Shown here one piece after another: positions 20,503 to 35,037 of a stretch of DNA of 64,000 nucleotides. The stretch is from Aggregatibacter kilianii. Lineage in GTDB: Bacteria > Pseudomonadota > Gammaproteobacteria > Enterobacterales > Pasteurellaceae. Position 1 is the first letter of the stretch. Each line of letters begins with the position of its first letter. The stretch is taken from contig NZ_NRCJ01000005.1 of the NCBI RefSeq assembly GCF_003129965.1, positions 122,554 to 186,553 on the forward strand. Reading direction: 5' to 3'. The notes beneath the pieces were generated by a model. The model was not told the DNA's origin. It was given only the letters and a program-made list of their open reading frames with translations, and did not search any database. The translations under genes and the position numbers were made by a program.

Positions 20503-21237
20503 ATGCGAATCCCTCGAATTTATCACCCAACCCCTCTTAATCCGCACACATTTTGTGTGCTTTCGGAAGACGGCGCGAACCACGTCGGTCGTGTTTTGCG
20601 TATGCAACCGGGCGATCAACTTGAACTTTTCGATGGTAGCAACCATATATACGAAGCCGTTATTAAAACGGTCACGAAAAAATCCGTTGAAGTGGATGTG
20701 TTAAACCGTCAATTGGACGATCGCGAGAGCCCGCTTGCTATTCATTTGGGACAAGTGATTTCCCGTGGTGAGCGCATGGAATTCACCATTCAAAAATCCG
20801 TTGAGCTGGGTGTCAATGTGATTACGCCTTTATGGTCAGAACGCTGCGGTGTGAAATTAGACGGCGAACGGATGGAGAAAAAAATCCAACAATGGCAAAA
20901 AATCGCCATTGCTGCCTGCGAACAATGCGGACGCAATAAAATTCCGGAAATTCGTCCGTTAATGAAGTTACAACAATGGTGTGCGGAGCCTGACGACGCA
21001 CTCAAATTAAATTTGCACCCAAGAGCGGCTTATTCTATTCGTACTCTGCCTGAAATACCCGCGGCGGGTGTACGCTTATTAATTGGCTCGGAAGGCGGTT
21101 TATCGCCACAAGAAATCGCACAAACCGAACAGCACGGGTTTGTGGAAGTCTTATTAGGAAAACGTGTATTACGCACCGAAACCGCTGCTATGGCGGCAAT
21201 TACCGCCTTGCAAGTGTGTTTCGGTGATTTAGGATAG
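20503..21237 (+). CDS. rsmE: 16S rRNA (uracil(1498)-N(3))-methyltransferase
   Basis: A 244-residue SPOUT-class methyltransferase with an N-terminal PUA-like domain ([23 protein letters not shown]) and the knotted SAM site near [14 protein letters not shown] and [15 protein letters not shown]. It methylates U1498 of 16S rRNA. yqgE begins 13 bp later and ruvX overlaps yqgE, so rsmE-yqgE-ruvX is probably an operon. Confidence 0.93.
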   Translation: MRIPRIYHPTPLNPHTFCVLSEDGANHVGRVLRMQPGDQLELFDGSNHIYEAVIKTVTKKSVEVDVLNRQLDDRESPLAIHLGQVISRGERMEFTIQKSVELGVNVITPLWSERCGVKLDGERMEKKIQQWQKIAIAACEQCGRNKIPEIRPLMKLQQWCAEPDDALKLNLHPRAAYSIRTLPEIPAAGVRLLIGSEGGLSPQEIAQTEQHGFVEVLLGKRVLRTETAAMAAITALQVCFGDLG

Positions 21238-21250
21238 AGAAGAACGAAAT

Positions 21251-21811
21251 ATGATGGACTTACAAGATCATCTGCTGATTGCCATGCCGAATTTAGATGA
21301 CAGCTATTTTTATCGCACCGTCATTTATATTTGTGAACATAACGAAAAAGGATCTATGGGCTTGGTGTTAAACCAACCGACGGATTTAAGCATTGCAGAA
21401 TTAGGCGCCAAAATGAATTTTATGATGGTTACCCACCGCACTTATAACGATAAGCTCGTACTTGCAGGCGGGCCGGTCAATATCGACCGTGGCTTTATTT
21501 TGCATACCAACACCAAAGAGCCTTTTGATCACAGCTATCGGGTCAATGACAATCTTATGCTGACCACCTCAGCTGACGTGGTGGACACTTTCGGCACCTT
21601 GTTGGAGCCGGAGAAATATTTGGTCACCCTTGGTTGCGCCAGCTGGGAACCGAACCAGTTAGAACAGGAAATTATGAATAATTCCTGGTTGGTGGTGCCG
21701 GCGACGGAGCAAATTTTATTCGATTTGCCATACGAACAGCGTTGGTGGGCAGCAAATCAATTGTTGGGCATTGACTCCCATAACTTCGCCGGTCAGGTTG
21801 GACACAGTTAA
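21251..21811 (+). CDS. yqgE: YqgE/AlgH family protein
   Basis: A 186-residue protein of UPF0301 (DUF179). The family N-terminus is [17 protein letters not shown], followed by GLVLNQPTD and [12 protein letters not shown]. The molecular function is unknown. The stop overlaps the ruvX start (TAATG), and the pairing with ruvX is widely conserved. Confidence 0.92.
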   Translation: MMDLQDHLLIAMPNLDDSYFYRTVIYICEHNEKGSMGLVLNQPTDLSIAELGAKMNFMMVTHRTYNDKLVLAGGPVNIDRGFILHTNTKEPFDHSYRVNDNLMLTTSADVVDTFGTLLEPEKYLVTLGCASWEPNQLEQEIMNNSWLVVPATEQILFDLPYEQRWWAANQLLGIDSHNFAGQVGHS

Positions 21812-22230
21812 TGGGCATTACGGTTCTCGCCTTTGACTTTGGTACAAAAAGTATCGGTTGCGCCGTCGGGCAAAGCATTACCGGCACGGCGCAATCTTTG
21901 CCTGCATTTAAAGCGCAAGATGGCATTCCGAATTGGGATGATATTGCGAAATGTATTCAAGAATGGCAGCCGGCGCGTATTGTGGTCGGTTTACCGCTGA
22001 ATATGGACGGCACCGAACAGCCGTTAACCTTACGCGCCAAGAAATTTGCCAACCGTCTCCATGGGCGTTTTAATTTGCCTGTGGATTTACAAGACGAACG
22101 CCTCACTACCACAGAAGCCCGTAGTGAAATTTTCAGTCGTGGCGGTTATCGCGCCCTTAATAAAAGCAAGGTGGACGGCATTTCCGCCTGTTTGATTTTG
22201 GAAAGCTGGTTTGAGAATTACGTTGAATAA
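21811..22230 (+). CDS. ruvX: Holliday junction resolvase-like RNase H-fold protein YqgF
   Basis: A 139-residue RNase H-fold nuclease. Acidic residues are in [11 protein letters not shown] and in the downstream ERLTTTEA and [11 protein letters not shown] segments. The family has been implicated in 16S rRNA 5' end maturation and described as a putative Holliday junction resolvase. Starts within the yqgE stop codon. Confidence 0.93.
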   Translation: MGITVLAFDFGTKSIGCAVGQSITGTAQSLPAFKAQDGIPNWDDIAKCIQEWQPARIVVGLPLNMDGTEQPLTLRAKKFANRLHGRFNLPVDLQDERLTTTEARSEIFSRGGYRALNKSKVDGISACLILESWFENYVE

Positions 22231-22257
22231 AGCCCGTTAAAAAACACATAAAAAAAT

Positions 22258-22300
22258 CACCGCACTTTTTATCCTTCAACAAAAAGTGCGGTGTTTTTTT
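22258..22300. terminator. Uptake-sequence-pair terminator between ruvX and eno
   Basis: CACCGCACTTTTT and AAAAAGTGCGGTG form a perfect 13-bp stem with a short loop, with A and T runs outside. It lies between convergent genes and is likely bidirectional. Confidence 0.88.
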
Positions 22301-22327
22301 CAAACGTTTTAATGAACGTCTTAGCGA

Positions 22328-23671
<1,344 letters not shown>

Positions 23672-23852
23672 TTAGGGCAAGTCCTAAAATGCCAAGTATA
23701 ATAAAGCTATTTTGCCATTTTGTCTTGTAAAAAATGCGCCGAACTTGATTTGGATCCTATTTCCGAGGCAAAAGTGCGGTTGAAATTCAGGATGTTTTTC
23801 ACATTGCCGAAAGGGATTATCGAACCTGATCGGACCAATGCCGAAAATACCC

Positions 23853-24503
23853 TTAAGCAAAAAATTTGAGCAAATTTTTGACCGCACTTTGCCAGTCTTT
23901 TGCCTGTGTAATAGCGCTGACCACCGCAATACTTCCCACGCCGGTGGCTAAAATCTCGGCAAAATTCTCTTCTTTTATGCCGCCGATAGCAACGCTTGGC
24001 ATATCGCCGAGCAGTTGCACTTGACGGGCTAAATTTACAACACCTTGTGGGGCGGAGGGCATGGCTTTGGTTTGCGTCGGGAAAATATGCCCGCAGGCAA
24101 CATAGGAGGGACGCAACGGCAACACACGGGCAATTTCTTCCGCATCGTGGGTGGACACACCAAGGCGCAGTCCCGCCTGCTGAATGGCGACCAAATCCGC
24201 ATCGGCAAGATCTTCCTGCCCCAAATGCACGCCGTAAGCCTTATGTTTCACCGCAAGTTGCCAAAAGTCGTTAATAAATAACCGCACTTGATGCTGACGC
24301 GCCAATTCGATACAACGGGCAATTTCTTTTTCCGCCTGTTCGGGCGAGCGATTTTTAATACGGATTTGCAGGGTTTTCACGCCAGCATGAATCAGCCGCT
24401 CAATCCATTCATAACTGTCCACAATGGCATACAAGCCGAGTTTAAATTCGGTACGTGCAAAAGGTTCCGACGGCGCGATAAGACAAGGTTCTGACGTTGA
24501 CAT
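23853..24503 (-). CDS. thiE: Thiamine-phosphate synthase
   Basis: A 216-residue TIM-barrel enzyme that joins HMP-pyrophosphate and thiazole phosphate to form thiamine phosphate. Motifs include [40 protein letters not shown] and the phosphate-binding [11 protein letters not shown] chose the ATG at 24503 (MSTSEPC) because a GGAG sequence lies 7 bp upstream; a TTG at 24515 would overlap that site. It is alone on the minus strand, behind a TPP riboswitch and a recognisable promoter. Confidence 0.92.
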   Translation of the reverse strand: MSTSEPCLIAPSEPFARTEFKLGLYAIVDSYEWIERLIHAGVKTLQIRIKNRSPEQAEKEIARCIELARQHQVRLFINDFWQLAVKHKAYGVHLGQEDLADADLVAIQQAGLRLGVSTHDAEEIARVLPLRPSYVACGHIFPTQTKAMPSAPQGVVNLARQVQLLGDMPSVAIGGIKEENFAEILATGVGSIAVVSAITQAKDWQSAVKNLLKFFA

Positions 24504-24570
24504 AACAAACTCCAAAGGTTGATGAAAAGGGGTTGTGTGAAGCGACAGAAAGGCGGTTGAAAGGAGAGAA

Positions 24571-24654
24571 CTTGTTTCCTACGCGGGCATTAACCCACAG
24601 GTTCCACGGATCCCGCTGTTCCCAGCGATCTCAGCCTTCCGGCACTCCGACAAG
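24571..24654 (-). ncRNA. TPP (THI element) riboswitch controlling thiE
   Basis: Read on the minus strand, P1 arms CTTGT and ACAAG enclose the conserved core: GGAGTGCC, GGCTGAGATC (the CUGAGA pyrimidine-binding loop), GGGATCCGTGGAACCTG and GCGTAGGAAACAAG. These are the diagnostic THI-element segments in the correct order. The aptamer ends 67 nt before the thiE ATG, so control is probably of translation or of early termination. Confidence 0.93.
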
Positions 24655-24662
24655 AGGGTTTC

Positions 24663-24691
24663 ACTATAATCAAAGGGAAGTGGAAGAACAA
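24663..24691 (-). promoter_or_regulatory. Promoter of the TPP riboswitch-thiE transcript
   Basis: Minus-strand TTGTTC (24691-24686), a 17-bp spacer, then TATAGT (24668-24663), directly upstream of the aptamer. Confidence 0.65.
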
Positions 24692-24791
24692 GGAATAGAC
24701 CAGTTTTTTGTGAGACGGATCACGTTGAAAAAACAAAAAGTGCGGTCGGTTTTTGGAGTGAATTTTATTGAAAAAAAATGATGGATAAATA

Positions 24792-24808
24792 TAATAACTT
24801 TGTTATTA
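24792..24808. promoter_or_regulatory. Dyad operator of the mazEF-type operon
   Basis: TAATAAC and GTTATTA flank TTT, a perfect 7-bp dyad. It overlaps a TATAAT -10 (24790-24795, with TTGAAA at 24768-24773 and a 16-bp spacer) and ends just before the mazE ribosome binding site. This is the expected position for autorepression by an AbrB-fold antitoxin and its toxin complex. Confidence 0.6.
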
Positions 24809-24820
24809 CAGGAGGCGAAA

Positions 24821-25066
24821 ATGAATGTGACATTAAGAAAACTAGGAAATTCCCAAGCGGTCATCATTCCTAAAGCGATTTTATTGCAATTGGGTTTGAG
24901 CGAATCGCTGAATATGGAAGTAGTACAGGATAAAATCGTATTGTCGAAACCAAAAACACCCGTTCGTGAAGGTTGGGCGTTAGCGGCGCAAGAAATCGCG
25001 GCAGAAGGTGATGATACATTGGTGTTGGATATGCCGTTGGAAAGCGATGAGGAATGGCAATGGTAA
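24821..25066 (+). CDS. mazE: MazE-type antitoxin (AbrB fold)
   Basis: An 81-residue protein. The N-terminal swapped-hairpin AbrB/SpoVT DNA-binding domain is visible (MNVTLRKLGNSQAVIIPKAI), followed by an acidic C-terminal tail (LDMPLESDEEWQW) typical of the toxin-binding segment. It neutralises the following endoribonuclease and binds the operon's operator. A strong AGGAGG ribosome binding site is present. The mazF start lies inside its 3' end. Confidence 0.85.
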   Translation: MNVTLRKLGNSQAVIIPKAILLQLGLSESLNMEVVQDKIVLSKPKTPVREGWALAAQEIAAEGDDTLVLDMPLESDEEWQW

Positions 25067-25377
25067 GAGGTGATATTTATTTGGTGAATTTGGATCCGAC
25101 CGTAGGGCATGAAATTCAGAAAACCCGACCTTGCGTGATTGTATCGCCGCCGGAAATTCATAATCACTTAAAAACGGCACTCATTGCACCGATGACCACA
25201 GGGAACCGCCCGGCACCTTTTCGGGTTGAGGTGAGTTTTCAAGGCAAGACGGGATTAATTTTAACGGAGCAAATTCGTGCGGTGGATAAAGTGCGTTTAG
25301 TGAAGAAAATCGGTGCATTAGATAACGAAACATTGAAGCAATTGCTTTCGATCCTACAACAAATGTTCAGCGAATAA
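25054..25377 (+). CDS. mazF: MazF/PemK-type endoribonuclease toxin
   Basis: A 107-residue toxin of the MazF/PemK family (or 105 if the second ATG at 25060 is used). Family motifs are MVRGDIYLVNLDPTVGHEIQ, the conserved TRPCVIVSP and IAPMTT, then LTEQIRAVDKVRL. MazF proteins cleave single-stranded mRNA at short sequence motifs; the target here cannot be predicted. The gene overlaps mazE by 13 bp, the normal antitoxin-toxin coupling. An uptake-sequence terminator follows. Confidence 0.88.
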   Translation: MAMVRGDIYLVNLDPTVGHEIQKTRPCVIVSPPEIHNHLKTALIAPMTTGNRPAPFRVEVSFQGKTGLILTEQIRAVDKVRLVKKIGALDNETLKQLLSILQQMFSE

Positions 25378-25397
25378 ATTATCAGCCTTTAGAAAAC

Positions 25398-25444
25398 AAA
25401 AAGTGCGGTCAAAAATCCATGTGTTTTTTCGACCGTACTTTTTT
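25398..25444. terminator. Uptake-sequence terminator between mazF and pyrG
   Basis: AAAAAGTGCGGTC and GACCGTACTTTTTT (one arm perfect, one with a single change) form a stem between convergent mazF and pyrG. Confidence 0.8.
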
Positions 25445-25461
25445 ATTTTTCCGGTAATCCG

Positions 25462-27150
<1,689 letters not shown>

Positions 27151-27323
27151 CTATCAAGACGGGAGCGTAGTTTACAACAAAGGCAGGATGAACTCAATTG
27201 CCGCGCGGGCGAATTACGCCGAAAAGTGCGGTCGAAAAACACAGCGTTTTTTGTGCTTTCATTACGAATTGCAGGGCTTTTGTAGTAGAATGCCACGGTT
27301 TTTATTACCTAAGAGAAAGAATT

Positions 27324-28625
27324 ATGTTTTCACGCAAAGATATTGTTGTTTTAGGCATGATGATTTTCGCGCTGTTTTTGGGCGCCGGAAACATTATTTT
27401 CCCGCCGATGGAAGGTTACACCGCAGGTCAGCATTGGGCGACCGCCGCCTTAGGATTTGTGCTCACCGGCGTCTTCATGCCGTTTATCACTTTGGTGATA
27501 GTGTCCGTGTTGGGGCGCGGCGAAGAATTGACGCGCGATTTACCGAAATGGGCGGAAGTGTTGTTTTTAGCCACCTTGTATTTGGTGATCGGTTCCACTT
27601 TCGCCATGCCTCGCATTACCAACGTCGCCTATGAAATGGCGTTAGTACCTCTGGATATTGTGGCGGATACCCCCGCAACCCACCTGATTTTCGCCGTGGT
27701 CTTCAATATCATCGCCATGCTATTTATGCTCAAACCGAACACCATTATTTCCAGCGTAGGCAAATTCATGACGCCGGCGTTGTTAGTGTTGTTGGTTGTC
27801 GTCACCGTTACCGTGTTTATTTCACCGTTATCCGACATTGCCGAACCGACCAAAAGCTATGCCGACGGCTCCGCGCTGACCACGGGCTTAATCAGCGGTT
27901 ATCAAACCATGGACGTCTTGGCGGCGATTGCTTTCGGCGGCATTGTCGCCCGTGCCTTAAGCGCGAAAAACGTCACCGAACCGCAAAAAATCCTGCGTTA
28001 CACTATTTCCGCCGGCTGCATTTCGGTGGTTTTATTAGCCGCACTTTATTTTTCGCTGTTCTATCTCGGCGCCACCAGTGACCAAGTGGCACAAGGCGCG
28101 AGCAACGGCGGACAGATTTTCTCCCGTTATGTGGGCGTGCTATTCGGCAAAGAAGGCTCCTGGATTATGTCCGGCATCATCTTCCTGGCAAGTTTAACCA
28201 CCTTAGTGGGCGTCACCAGTGCTTGTGCTTACTACTTCGCCAAATTCTCCACCCGTTTGCCGTATTCCTTCTGGGTGGTGTTATTTACCATCATGACGAT
28301 CATTATTTCCGAAAACGGCTTAACCAAATTACTGCAAGTGACCATTCCGGCACTGTTATTGATCTACCCGGTGGCGATCATGCTGGTGGTGTTGCAATTC
28401 GTGCGTGCCAAATTGCCTTGTGTGAAATTAAGCTACAGCGCCACCATCGCCGTCACCGTCTGTTTCAGCCTGTGCGACAGCTTAAATAACGTGGAATTGT
28501 TGCCTGACGGCATAAAACAACTGCTCGCCAACTTCCCGTTATATGACAACGGCTTGGCGTGGTTGATTCCGGCGTTGAGCATGATGGTGTTAACCATGTT
28601 GATAGGAAAAGTCGCGAAAAAATAG
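27324..28625 (+). CDS. brnQ: Branched-chain amino acid carrier BrnQ
   Basis: A 433-residue LIVCS-family Na+-coupled transporter for leucine, isoleucine and valine, with about twelve hydrophobic segments. The N-terminal signature is LFLGAGNIIFPPMEG. I chose the ATG at 27324 (MFSRKDIVVLG) because it matches the family and has an AAGAGAAAG ribosome binding site; the frame is open further upstream but without family similarity. It directly precedes the his operon promoter. Confidence 0.92.
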   Translation: MFSRKDIVVLGMMIFALFLGAGNIIFPPMEGYTAGQHWATAALGFVLTGVFMPFITLVIVSVLGRGEELTRDLPKWAEVLFLATLYLVIGSTFAMPRITNVAYEMALVPLDIVADTPATHLIFAVVFNIIAMLFMLKPNTIISSVGKFMTPALLVLLVVVTVTVFISPLSDIAEPTKSYADGSALTTGLISGYQTMDVLAAIAFGGIVARALSAKNVTEPQKILRYTISAGCISVVLLAALYFSLFYLGATSDQVAQGASNGGQIFSRYVGVLFGKEGSWIMSGIIFLASLTTLVGVTSACAYYFAKFSTRLPYSFWVVLFTIMTIIISENGLTKLLQVTIPALLLIYPVAIMLVVLQFVRAKLPCVKLSYSATIAVTVCFSLCDSLNNVELLPDGIKQLLANFPLYDNGLAWLIPALSMMVLTMLIGKVAKK

Positions 28626-28668
28626 CGGATGAATTTTTACCTCGAAGACATTTTCTGCAAAAAATCCC

Positions 28669-28697
28669 TTGCATATACATTTTTTCTTGGTTATATT
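28669..28697 (+). promoter_or_regulatory. Promoter of the his operon
   Basis: TTGCAT (28669-28674), a 17-bp spacer and TATATT (28692-28697), ending about 30 bp before the hisL start. Confidence 0.75.
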
Positions 28698-28728
28698 CTG
28701 GCCATCTTTTGATTAAAAAGGATTCATT

Positions 28729-28776
28729 ATGTACTTGACTAACGCATTACACCATCATCACCGTTTACCTGAATAA
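28729..28776 (+). CDS. hisL: his operon leader peptide
   Basis: The 15-residue peptide MYLTNALHHHHRLPE contains four consecutive His codons, preceded by AAAAAGGATT. Ribosome stalling at the His codons under histidyl-tRNA shortage should favour an antiterminator in the downstream leader, as in the classic E. coli his attenuator (which has seven His codons). Confidence 0.93.
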   Translation: MYLTNALHHHHRLPE

Positions 28777-28854
28777 TCTTTCGGGCATTCGGCGTGTTCG
28801 GGAGATAACTTCCGAGTACGAGTGAAATGCAGACATAATCAATCACCGTTTAAC

Positions 28855-28886
28855 AACCCCTCGGAAGGCAACTTTCGAGGGGTTTT
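28855..28886 (+). terminator. his operon attenuator terminator
   Basis: AACCCCTCGGAAGG and CTTTCGAGGGGTTTT form a GC-rich hairpin with a T run, 36 bp before hisG. Upstream segments such as TTCGGGCATTCGG and CGGGAGATAACTTCCGAG can form the alternative pairing structures of the leader. Confidence 0.88.
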
Positions 28887-28921
28887 GCTTTTTTAGTTTT
28901 TCACAAAATGAGGGTAACAAC

Positions 28922-29821
28922 ATGACTGACAAACAACGTTTACGCATCGCCATGCAAAAGAAAGGTCGCTTAAGCAAAGACTGCGCGGAATTGCTGGGAC
29001 AATGCGGCGTGAAAATTAACTGGAACGAGCAACGCCTCATCGCCTATGCGGAAAATATGCCCATCGAAATCCTGCGCGTGCGTGACGATGATATTCCCGG
29101 CCTGATTTTCGACGGCGTGGCGGATCTCGGCATTATCGGCGAAAACGTGCTGGAGGAAGAAGAATTAGGGCGTATCGCCGCCGGTGAAACGGTCGCCTAT
29201 AAAAAGCTACGCCAGTTGGATTTCGGCGGTTGCCGTTTGTCGTTAGCGGTGGATCGCGATTATCAATATAACGGCGTACAAGATTTCGCCAATGCCCGTA
29301 TTGCTACTTCTTACCCGAACTTACTCAAACGTTACATGAAAGCGCAAGGCGTGCCGTTTAAAAGCACGTTGCTGAACGGCTCTGTCGAAGTCGCCCCTAG
29401 CGCAGGACTTGCCGACGCTATCTGCGATTTAGTCTCCTCCGGTGCCACGTTAGAAGCCAACGGTTTGAAAGAAGTGGAAGTGATTTATCGTTCCAAAGCC
29501 TGTTTAATTCAACGCGCCGAACCGCTTTCAGTGGAAAAACAAGCCCTGGTGGATAAACTCCTCACCCGCATTCAAGGTGTGCAACAAGCCGCCGAGTCCA
29601 AATACATCATGCTGCACGCCCCGAAAAATAAACTTGAAGAAATCACCGCACTTTTACCCGGCGCAGAAAACCCGACCATCCTGCCGCTGGCGCACGACGA
29701 TTCCAAAGTGGCAATGCACGTCGTCAGCCAAGAAAACCTGTTCTGGGAAACCATGGAGCGGTTAAAAGACATTGGCGCCAGTTCGATTTTGGTATTGCCG
29801 ATTGAGAAGATGATGGAATGA
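28922..29821 (+). CDS. hisG: ATP phosphoribosyltransferase, long form
   Basis: A 299-residue long-form HisG, with catalytic domains ([37 protein letters not shown]) and a C-terminal ACT-like histidine-binding regulatory domain. It condenses ATP and PRPP in the first committed step and is feedback inhibited by histidine. It is the first structural gene after the attenuator. A palindromic repeat block separates it from hisD. Confidence 0.96.
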   Translation: MTDKQRLRIAMQKKGRLSKDCAELLGQCGVKINWNEQRLIAYAENMPIEILRVRDDDIPGLIFDGVADLGIIGENVLEEEELGRIAAGETVAYKKLRQLDFGGCRLSLAVDRDYQYNGVQDFANARIATSYPNLLKRYMKAQGVPFKSTLLNGSVEVAPSAGLADAICDLVSSGATLEANGLKEVEVIYRSKACLIQRAEPLSVEKQALVDKLLTRIQGVQQAAESKYIMLHAPKNKLEEITALLPGAENPTILPLAHDDSKVAMHVVSQENLFWETMERLKDIGASSILVLPIEKMME

Positions 29822-30001
29822 GTTGTTACTTTCTTTGCGTCGCCAAAGAAAGTAACCAAAGAAAGGGCCCCTGCTTTGCCTTTCTTCCTGAAAAATTCAA
29901 AATTTGCTTCACGGAAATTTCCGAACTCGCTACGCTCAAACATGCGGAAATTTCCTACAAATTTTAAATTTTTCAGGTGGCAAAGAAGGGAACCCGATCC
30001 A
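29822..30001. repeat. Intergenic palindromic repeat between hisG and hisD
   Basis: The 180-bp block starts with a perfect 13-bp dyad, GTTACTTTCTTTG and CAAAGAAAGTAAC (29824-29856). It then has nested arms TTTGCCTTTCTTCCTG / AGGTGGCAAAGAAGGG, GAAAAATTCAAAATTT / AAATTTTAAATTTTTC and GGAAATTTCCG / GCGGAAATTTCC. Similar CTTTGG/CCAAAG-arm intergenic elements are common in bacterial genomes. It encodes nothing recognisable and inserts a large hairpin into the his mRNA. Confidence 0.7.
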
Positions 30002-30036
30002 ACATACAATCATTTTTTAAATAATAGGAAAATAAT

Positions 30037-32582
<2,546 letters not shown>

Positions 32583-32591
32583 GATGCCCTG

Positions 32592-32706
32592 CCTAGGGTA
32601 GCAGAGCTACCCTAGGTTAGGCATAATTCTGCCCCTTTGGGGCAGGCTAGTTTGTACCCCAAAGGGGTACGGTTATAACTAACCTAGGGTAACTTGTTAC
32701 CCTAGG
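32592..32706. repeat. REP/REPIN cluster without transposase (hisC-hisB gap)
   Basis: Four palindromes in sequence: CCTAGGGTAGC/GCTACCCTAGG (32592-32616), CTGCCCCTTTGGGGCAG, GTACCCCAAAGGGGTAC (32654-32670) and CCTAGGGTAAC/GTTACCCTAGG (32683-32706). The outer hairpins are joined to the inner ones by TTAGGCATAATT and GGTTATAACTAA linkers in opposite orientation. This is the same layout as the REP pair flanking the transposase at 35745-36200, so it looks like a non-autonomous copy. Confidence 0.85.
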
Positions 32707-32743
32707 TACAGAAGCGATACACAACATACATAGGAAGAAAAAT

Positions 32744-33832
32744 ATGCAACCCACCCTTTTCATCGACCGCGACGGCACGCTGATTGACGAGCCGAAAACC
32801 GATTTCCAAATTGACAGCCTTGAGAAGCTGAAATTTGAGCCGAACGTGATTCCCGCGTTGCTCAAACTCAAAGGCAAATACCGCTTTGTGATGGTGTCCA
32901 ACCAAGATGGGCTTGGCACGGATTCTTTCCCGCAAGCGGATTTCGACAAACCGCACAACGCCATGATGGCGCTGTTTAAATCGCAGGGCATTGAATTTGA
33001 CGACGTGCTGATTTGCCCGCACAAACCTGAAGACAACTGCGCTTGCCGCAAGCCGAAAACCAAATTGCTGAAAAAATACATCGACAAAAACTTGTTCGAT
33101 CCCGACCGCTCTTTTGTCATCGGCGACCGCGCGACAGACGTACAATTGGCGGAGAATCTTGGCATTCGCGCGCTGCAATATCACCCTGAAAAATTAAACT
33201 GGGATTTGATCGCGGAAAAACTGTTCGGCGAACCCGTTACTAACATCGGTAACCGCCCGCCGCGTTACGCGGAAGTGTCGCGCAAAACCAAAGAAACGGA
33301 CATCAAGGTGCAAGTGTGGCTGGACGAAACAGGCGTGAACCAAATCAGCACGGGCGTAGGCTTTTTTGACCACATGCTGGATCAAATCGCCACCCACGGC
33401 GGTTTCCGCATGAACGTCAGCTGCAAAGGCGACTTACACATTGACGAACACCACACCGTGGAAGACACCGCTCTTGCCTTAGGCCAAGCATTAAAGCAAG
33501 CTATCGGCGACAAACGTGGCATCGCCCGTTTCGGCTTCGTGCTGCCGATGGACGAATGCAAAGCGGAATGCGCGCTGGATTTATCCGGTCGCCCGTGGAT
33601 CAAATTCAATGCAAAATTCAAACGGGACAAAGTAGGCGATTTCAGCACTGAACTCACCGAACACTTCTTTCAATCCCTCGCGTTTTCGCTGCTCGCCACG
33701 TTGCACTTGAAAGCTACCGGCGACAACGACCACCACAAAATTGAGAGTTTGTTTAAGGTTTTTGGACGGACGTTGAGACAGGCGATTCGGATTGAGGGGG
33801 AGGAGTTGCCGAGTTCGAAGGGCGTGTTATGA
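32744..33832 (+). CDS. hisB: Bifunctional histidinol-phosphatase/imidazoleglycerol-phosphate dehydratase
   Basis: A 362-residue fusion. The N-terminal HAD phosphatase domain has [14 protein letters not shown], a Zn-binding [15 protein letters not shown] loop and [13 protein letters not shown]. The C-terminal dehydratase domain has metal-ligand motifs [10 protein letters not shown] and DNDHHKIES. It catalyses the sixth and eighth steps of histidine synthesis. An accessory gene follows it, instead of hisH. Confidence 0.96.
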   Translation: MQPTLFIDRDGTLIDEPKTDFQIDSLEKLKFEPNVIPALLKLKGKYRFVMVSNQDGLGTDSFPQADFDKPHNAMMALFKSQGIEFDDVLICPHKPEDNCACRKPKTKLLKKYIDKNLFDPDRSFVIGDRATDVQLAENLGIRALQYHPEKLNWDLIAEKLFGEPVTNIGNRPPRYAEVSRKTKETDIKVQVWLDETGVNQISTGVGFFDHMLDQIATHGGFRMNVSCKGDLHIDEHHTVEDTALALGQALKQAIGDKRGIARFGFVLPMDECKAECALDLSGRPWIKFNAKFKRDKVGDFSTELTEHFFQSLAFSLLATLHLKATGDNDHHKIESLFKVFGRTLRQAIRIEGEELPSSKGVL

Positions 33833-33843
33833 TTCTCCCAATC

Positions 33844-33906
33844 TTCCCCTCGCCCGCTTGCGGGAGAGGGTGGAGAAAATCCGAAGGATTTTCGGAGGGA
33901 GAGGGG
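33844..33906. repeat. Repeat family B, copy 2 (hisB-abi gap)
   Basis: A nearly exact copy of 31343-31405, starting TTCCCCTCGCCCGCTTGC and ending GGAGGGAGAGGG. It lies directly between the hisB stop and an uptake sequence preceding the putative abi gene. Confidence 0.85.
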
Positions 33907-33954
33907 GAAAAGTGCGGTTGGTTTTTGAAGTGTTTTTAATTTAAGGAATCAATA

Positions 33955-35037
33955 ATGTTTAAGGAAATTTTAGATTTTATTAAAAATAATAAATGGTATG
34001 TTTTACTTGTCATGGGATTGCTAGGATTATATTTCTATCAATTTCATGGTGGATTATCGTCAGAAAGTGAAAAGTGGGATCATTTCGGTAGCTATATTGG
34101 AGGTATATTTTCAGCAGTAACTTTGCTAAGTGTTTTACATGGAATGCAATTAGAACGTAAACGCTTTAATGAGCAGAGAATTGAATTTGAAAATGAGAAA
34201 AAGGAACAAGAGGAATGGAGAAAAAAAGAAGATTTTGAACGGACTTTCTTTATGATGTTAGAACAGCATAATAATAAAATTAATTTTCTCTTTGATAATA
34301 AAATTAATCGAGATAATATGGAGTTGTCTGTTGTTGATTATCTATATCAAGAACTTATTAACTATCCAAAACTTGAAGAAGATTATTGTATTAGGGAAAG
34401 ATTAGAGTTTGGGGACTTAAAAGGAATTTACGAATATCTAGATTCATATTTCCTTAGTTTATATAAGGTGTTAGATTTTTTGGGGGTAAATAGTGATTTT
34501 AATGTAAGTAATAAATATTCTGATATTTTAGTAAGTTATATCCCCAGTAAATTATTGGTTATCCTATCATATCATTTGTATGAAAGACGTAATTCTAGTT
34601 TGAGTCATATTAATTATGTAAATGAGTTTTCATTGTTTAAAAACGTAGATCTTTTTATATTGGAAACGGTTTTTATTAGTAAGGTTAGCTTACTTGATAA
34701 AGAAGAGGTTTTAAAATTAATAGAATTAATTAAATTTAATCAGTTAAAGGTCTTGGATATTAGGTTGGATACCCTGGAAAGATACTGTGGAGAACATTTC
34801 TATTTTGATAAACTTAAAGAGTTTATTGATTCTAGACGAAATAATTCTCCAATCTTAATTAGTGATAAAGATATTTTTGATGATAATTATTTTTTAAATA
34901 TCTTTTTTTGTATGTTAGTTACCTTTAGTCCAAATGCTTTTAAAGGAAATGATGACTATAAAGTTATAGTCAATGTGTATCAGAAATATTTAGCTTACTT
35001 GAAAAATACACTAAATATCGAATGGAAAAAACAATGA
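33955..35037 (+). CDS. Putative phage abortive infection protein (PutAbiC-like) inside the his operon
   Basis: A 360-residue protein. A transmembrane segment lies near residues 13-30 (WYVLLVMGLLGLYFYQF), then the conserved SEKWDHFGSYIGGIFSAVT motif, a second hydrophobic stretch, and a long charged coiled coil (about 65-100) ending in DFERTFFMMLEQHNN. This architecture is that of the PutAbiC family (PF16872), predicted anti-phage abortive infection proteins; function is inferred by family only. The DNA is much more AT-rich than the his genes. Its stop overlaps the hisH start as ATGA, so hisH translation may depend on it. Confidence 0.72.
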   Translation: MFKEILDFIKNNKWYVLLVMGLLGLYFYQFHGGLSSESEKWDHFGSYIGGIFSAVTLLSVLHGMQLERKRFNEQRIEFENEKKEQEEWRKKEDFERTFFMMLEQHNNKINFLFDNKINRDNMELSVVDYLYQELINYPKLEEDYCIRERLEFGDLKGIYEYLDSYFLSLYKVLDFLGVNSDFNVSNKYSDILVSYIPSKLLVILSYHLYERRNSSLSHINYVNEFSLFKNVDLFILETVFISKVSLLDKEEVLKLIELIKFNQLKVLDIRLDTLERYCGEHFYFDKLKEFIDSRRNNSPILISDKDIFDDNYFLNIFFCMLVTFSPNAFKGNDDYKVIVNVYQKYLAYLKNTLNIEWKKQ

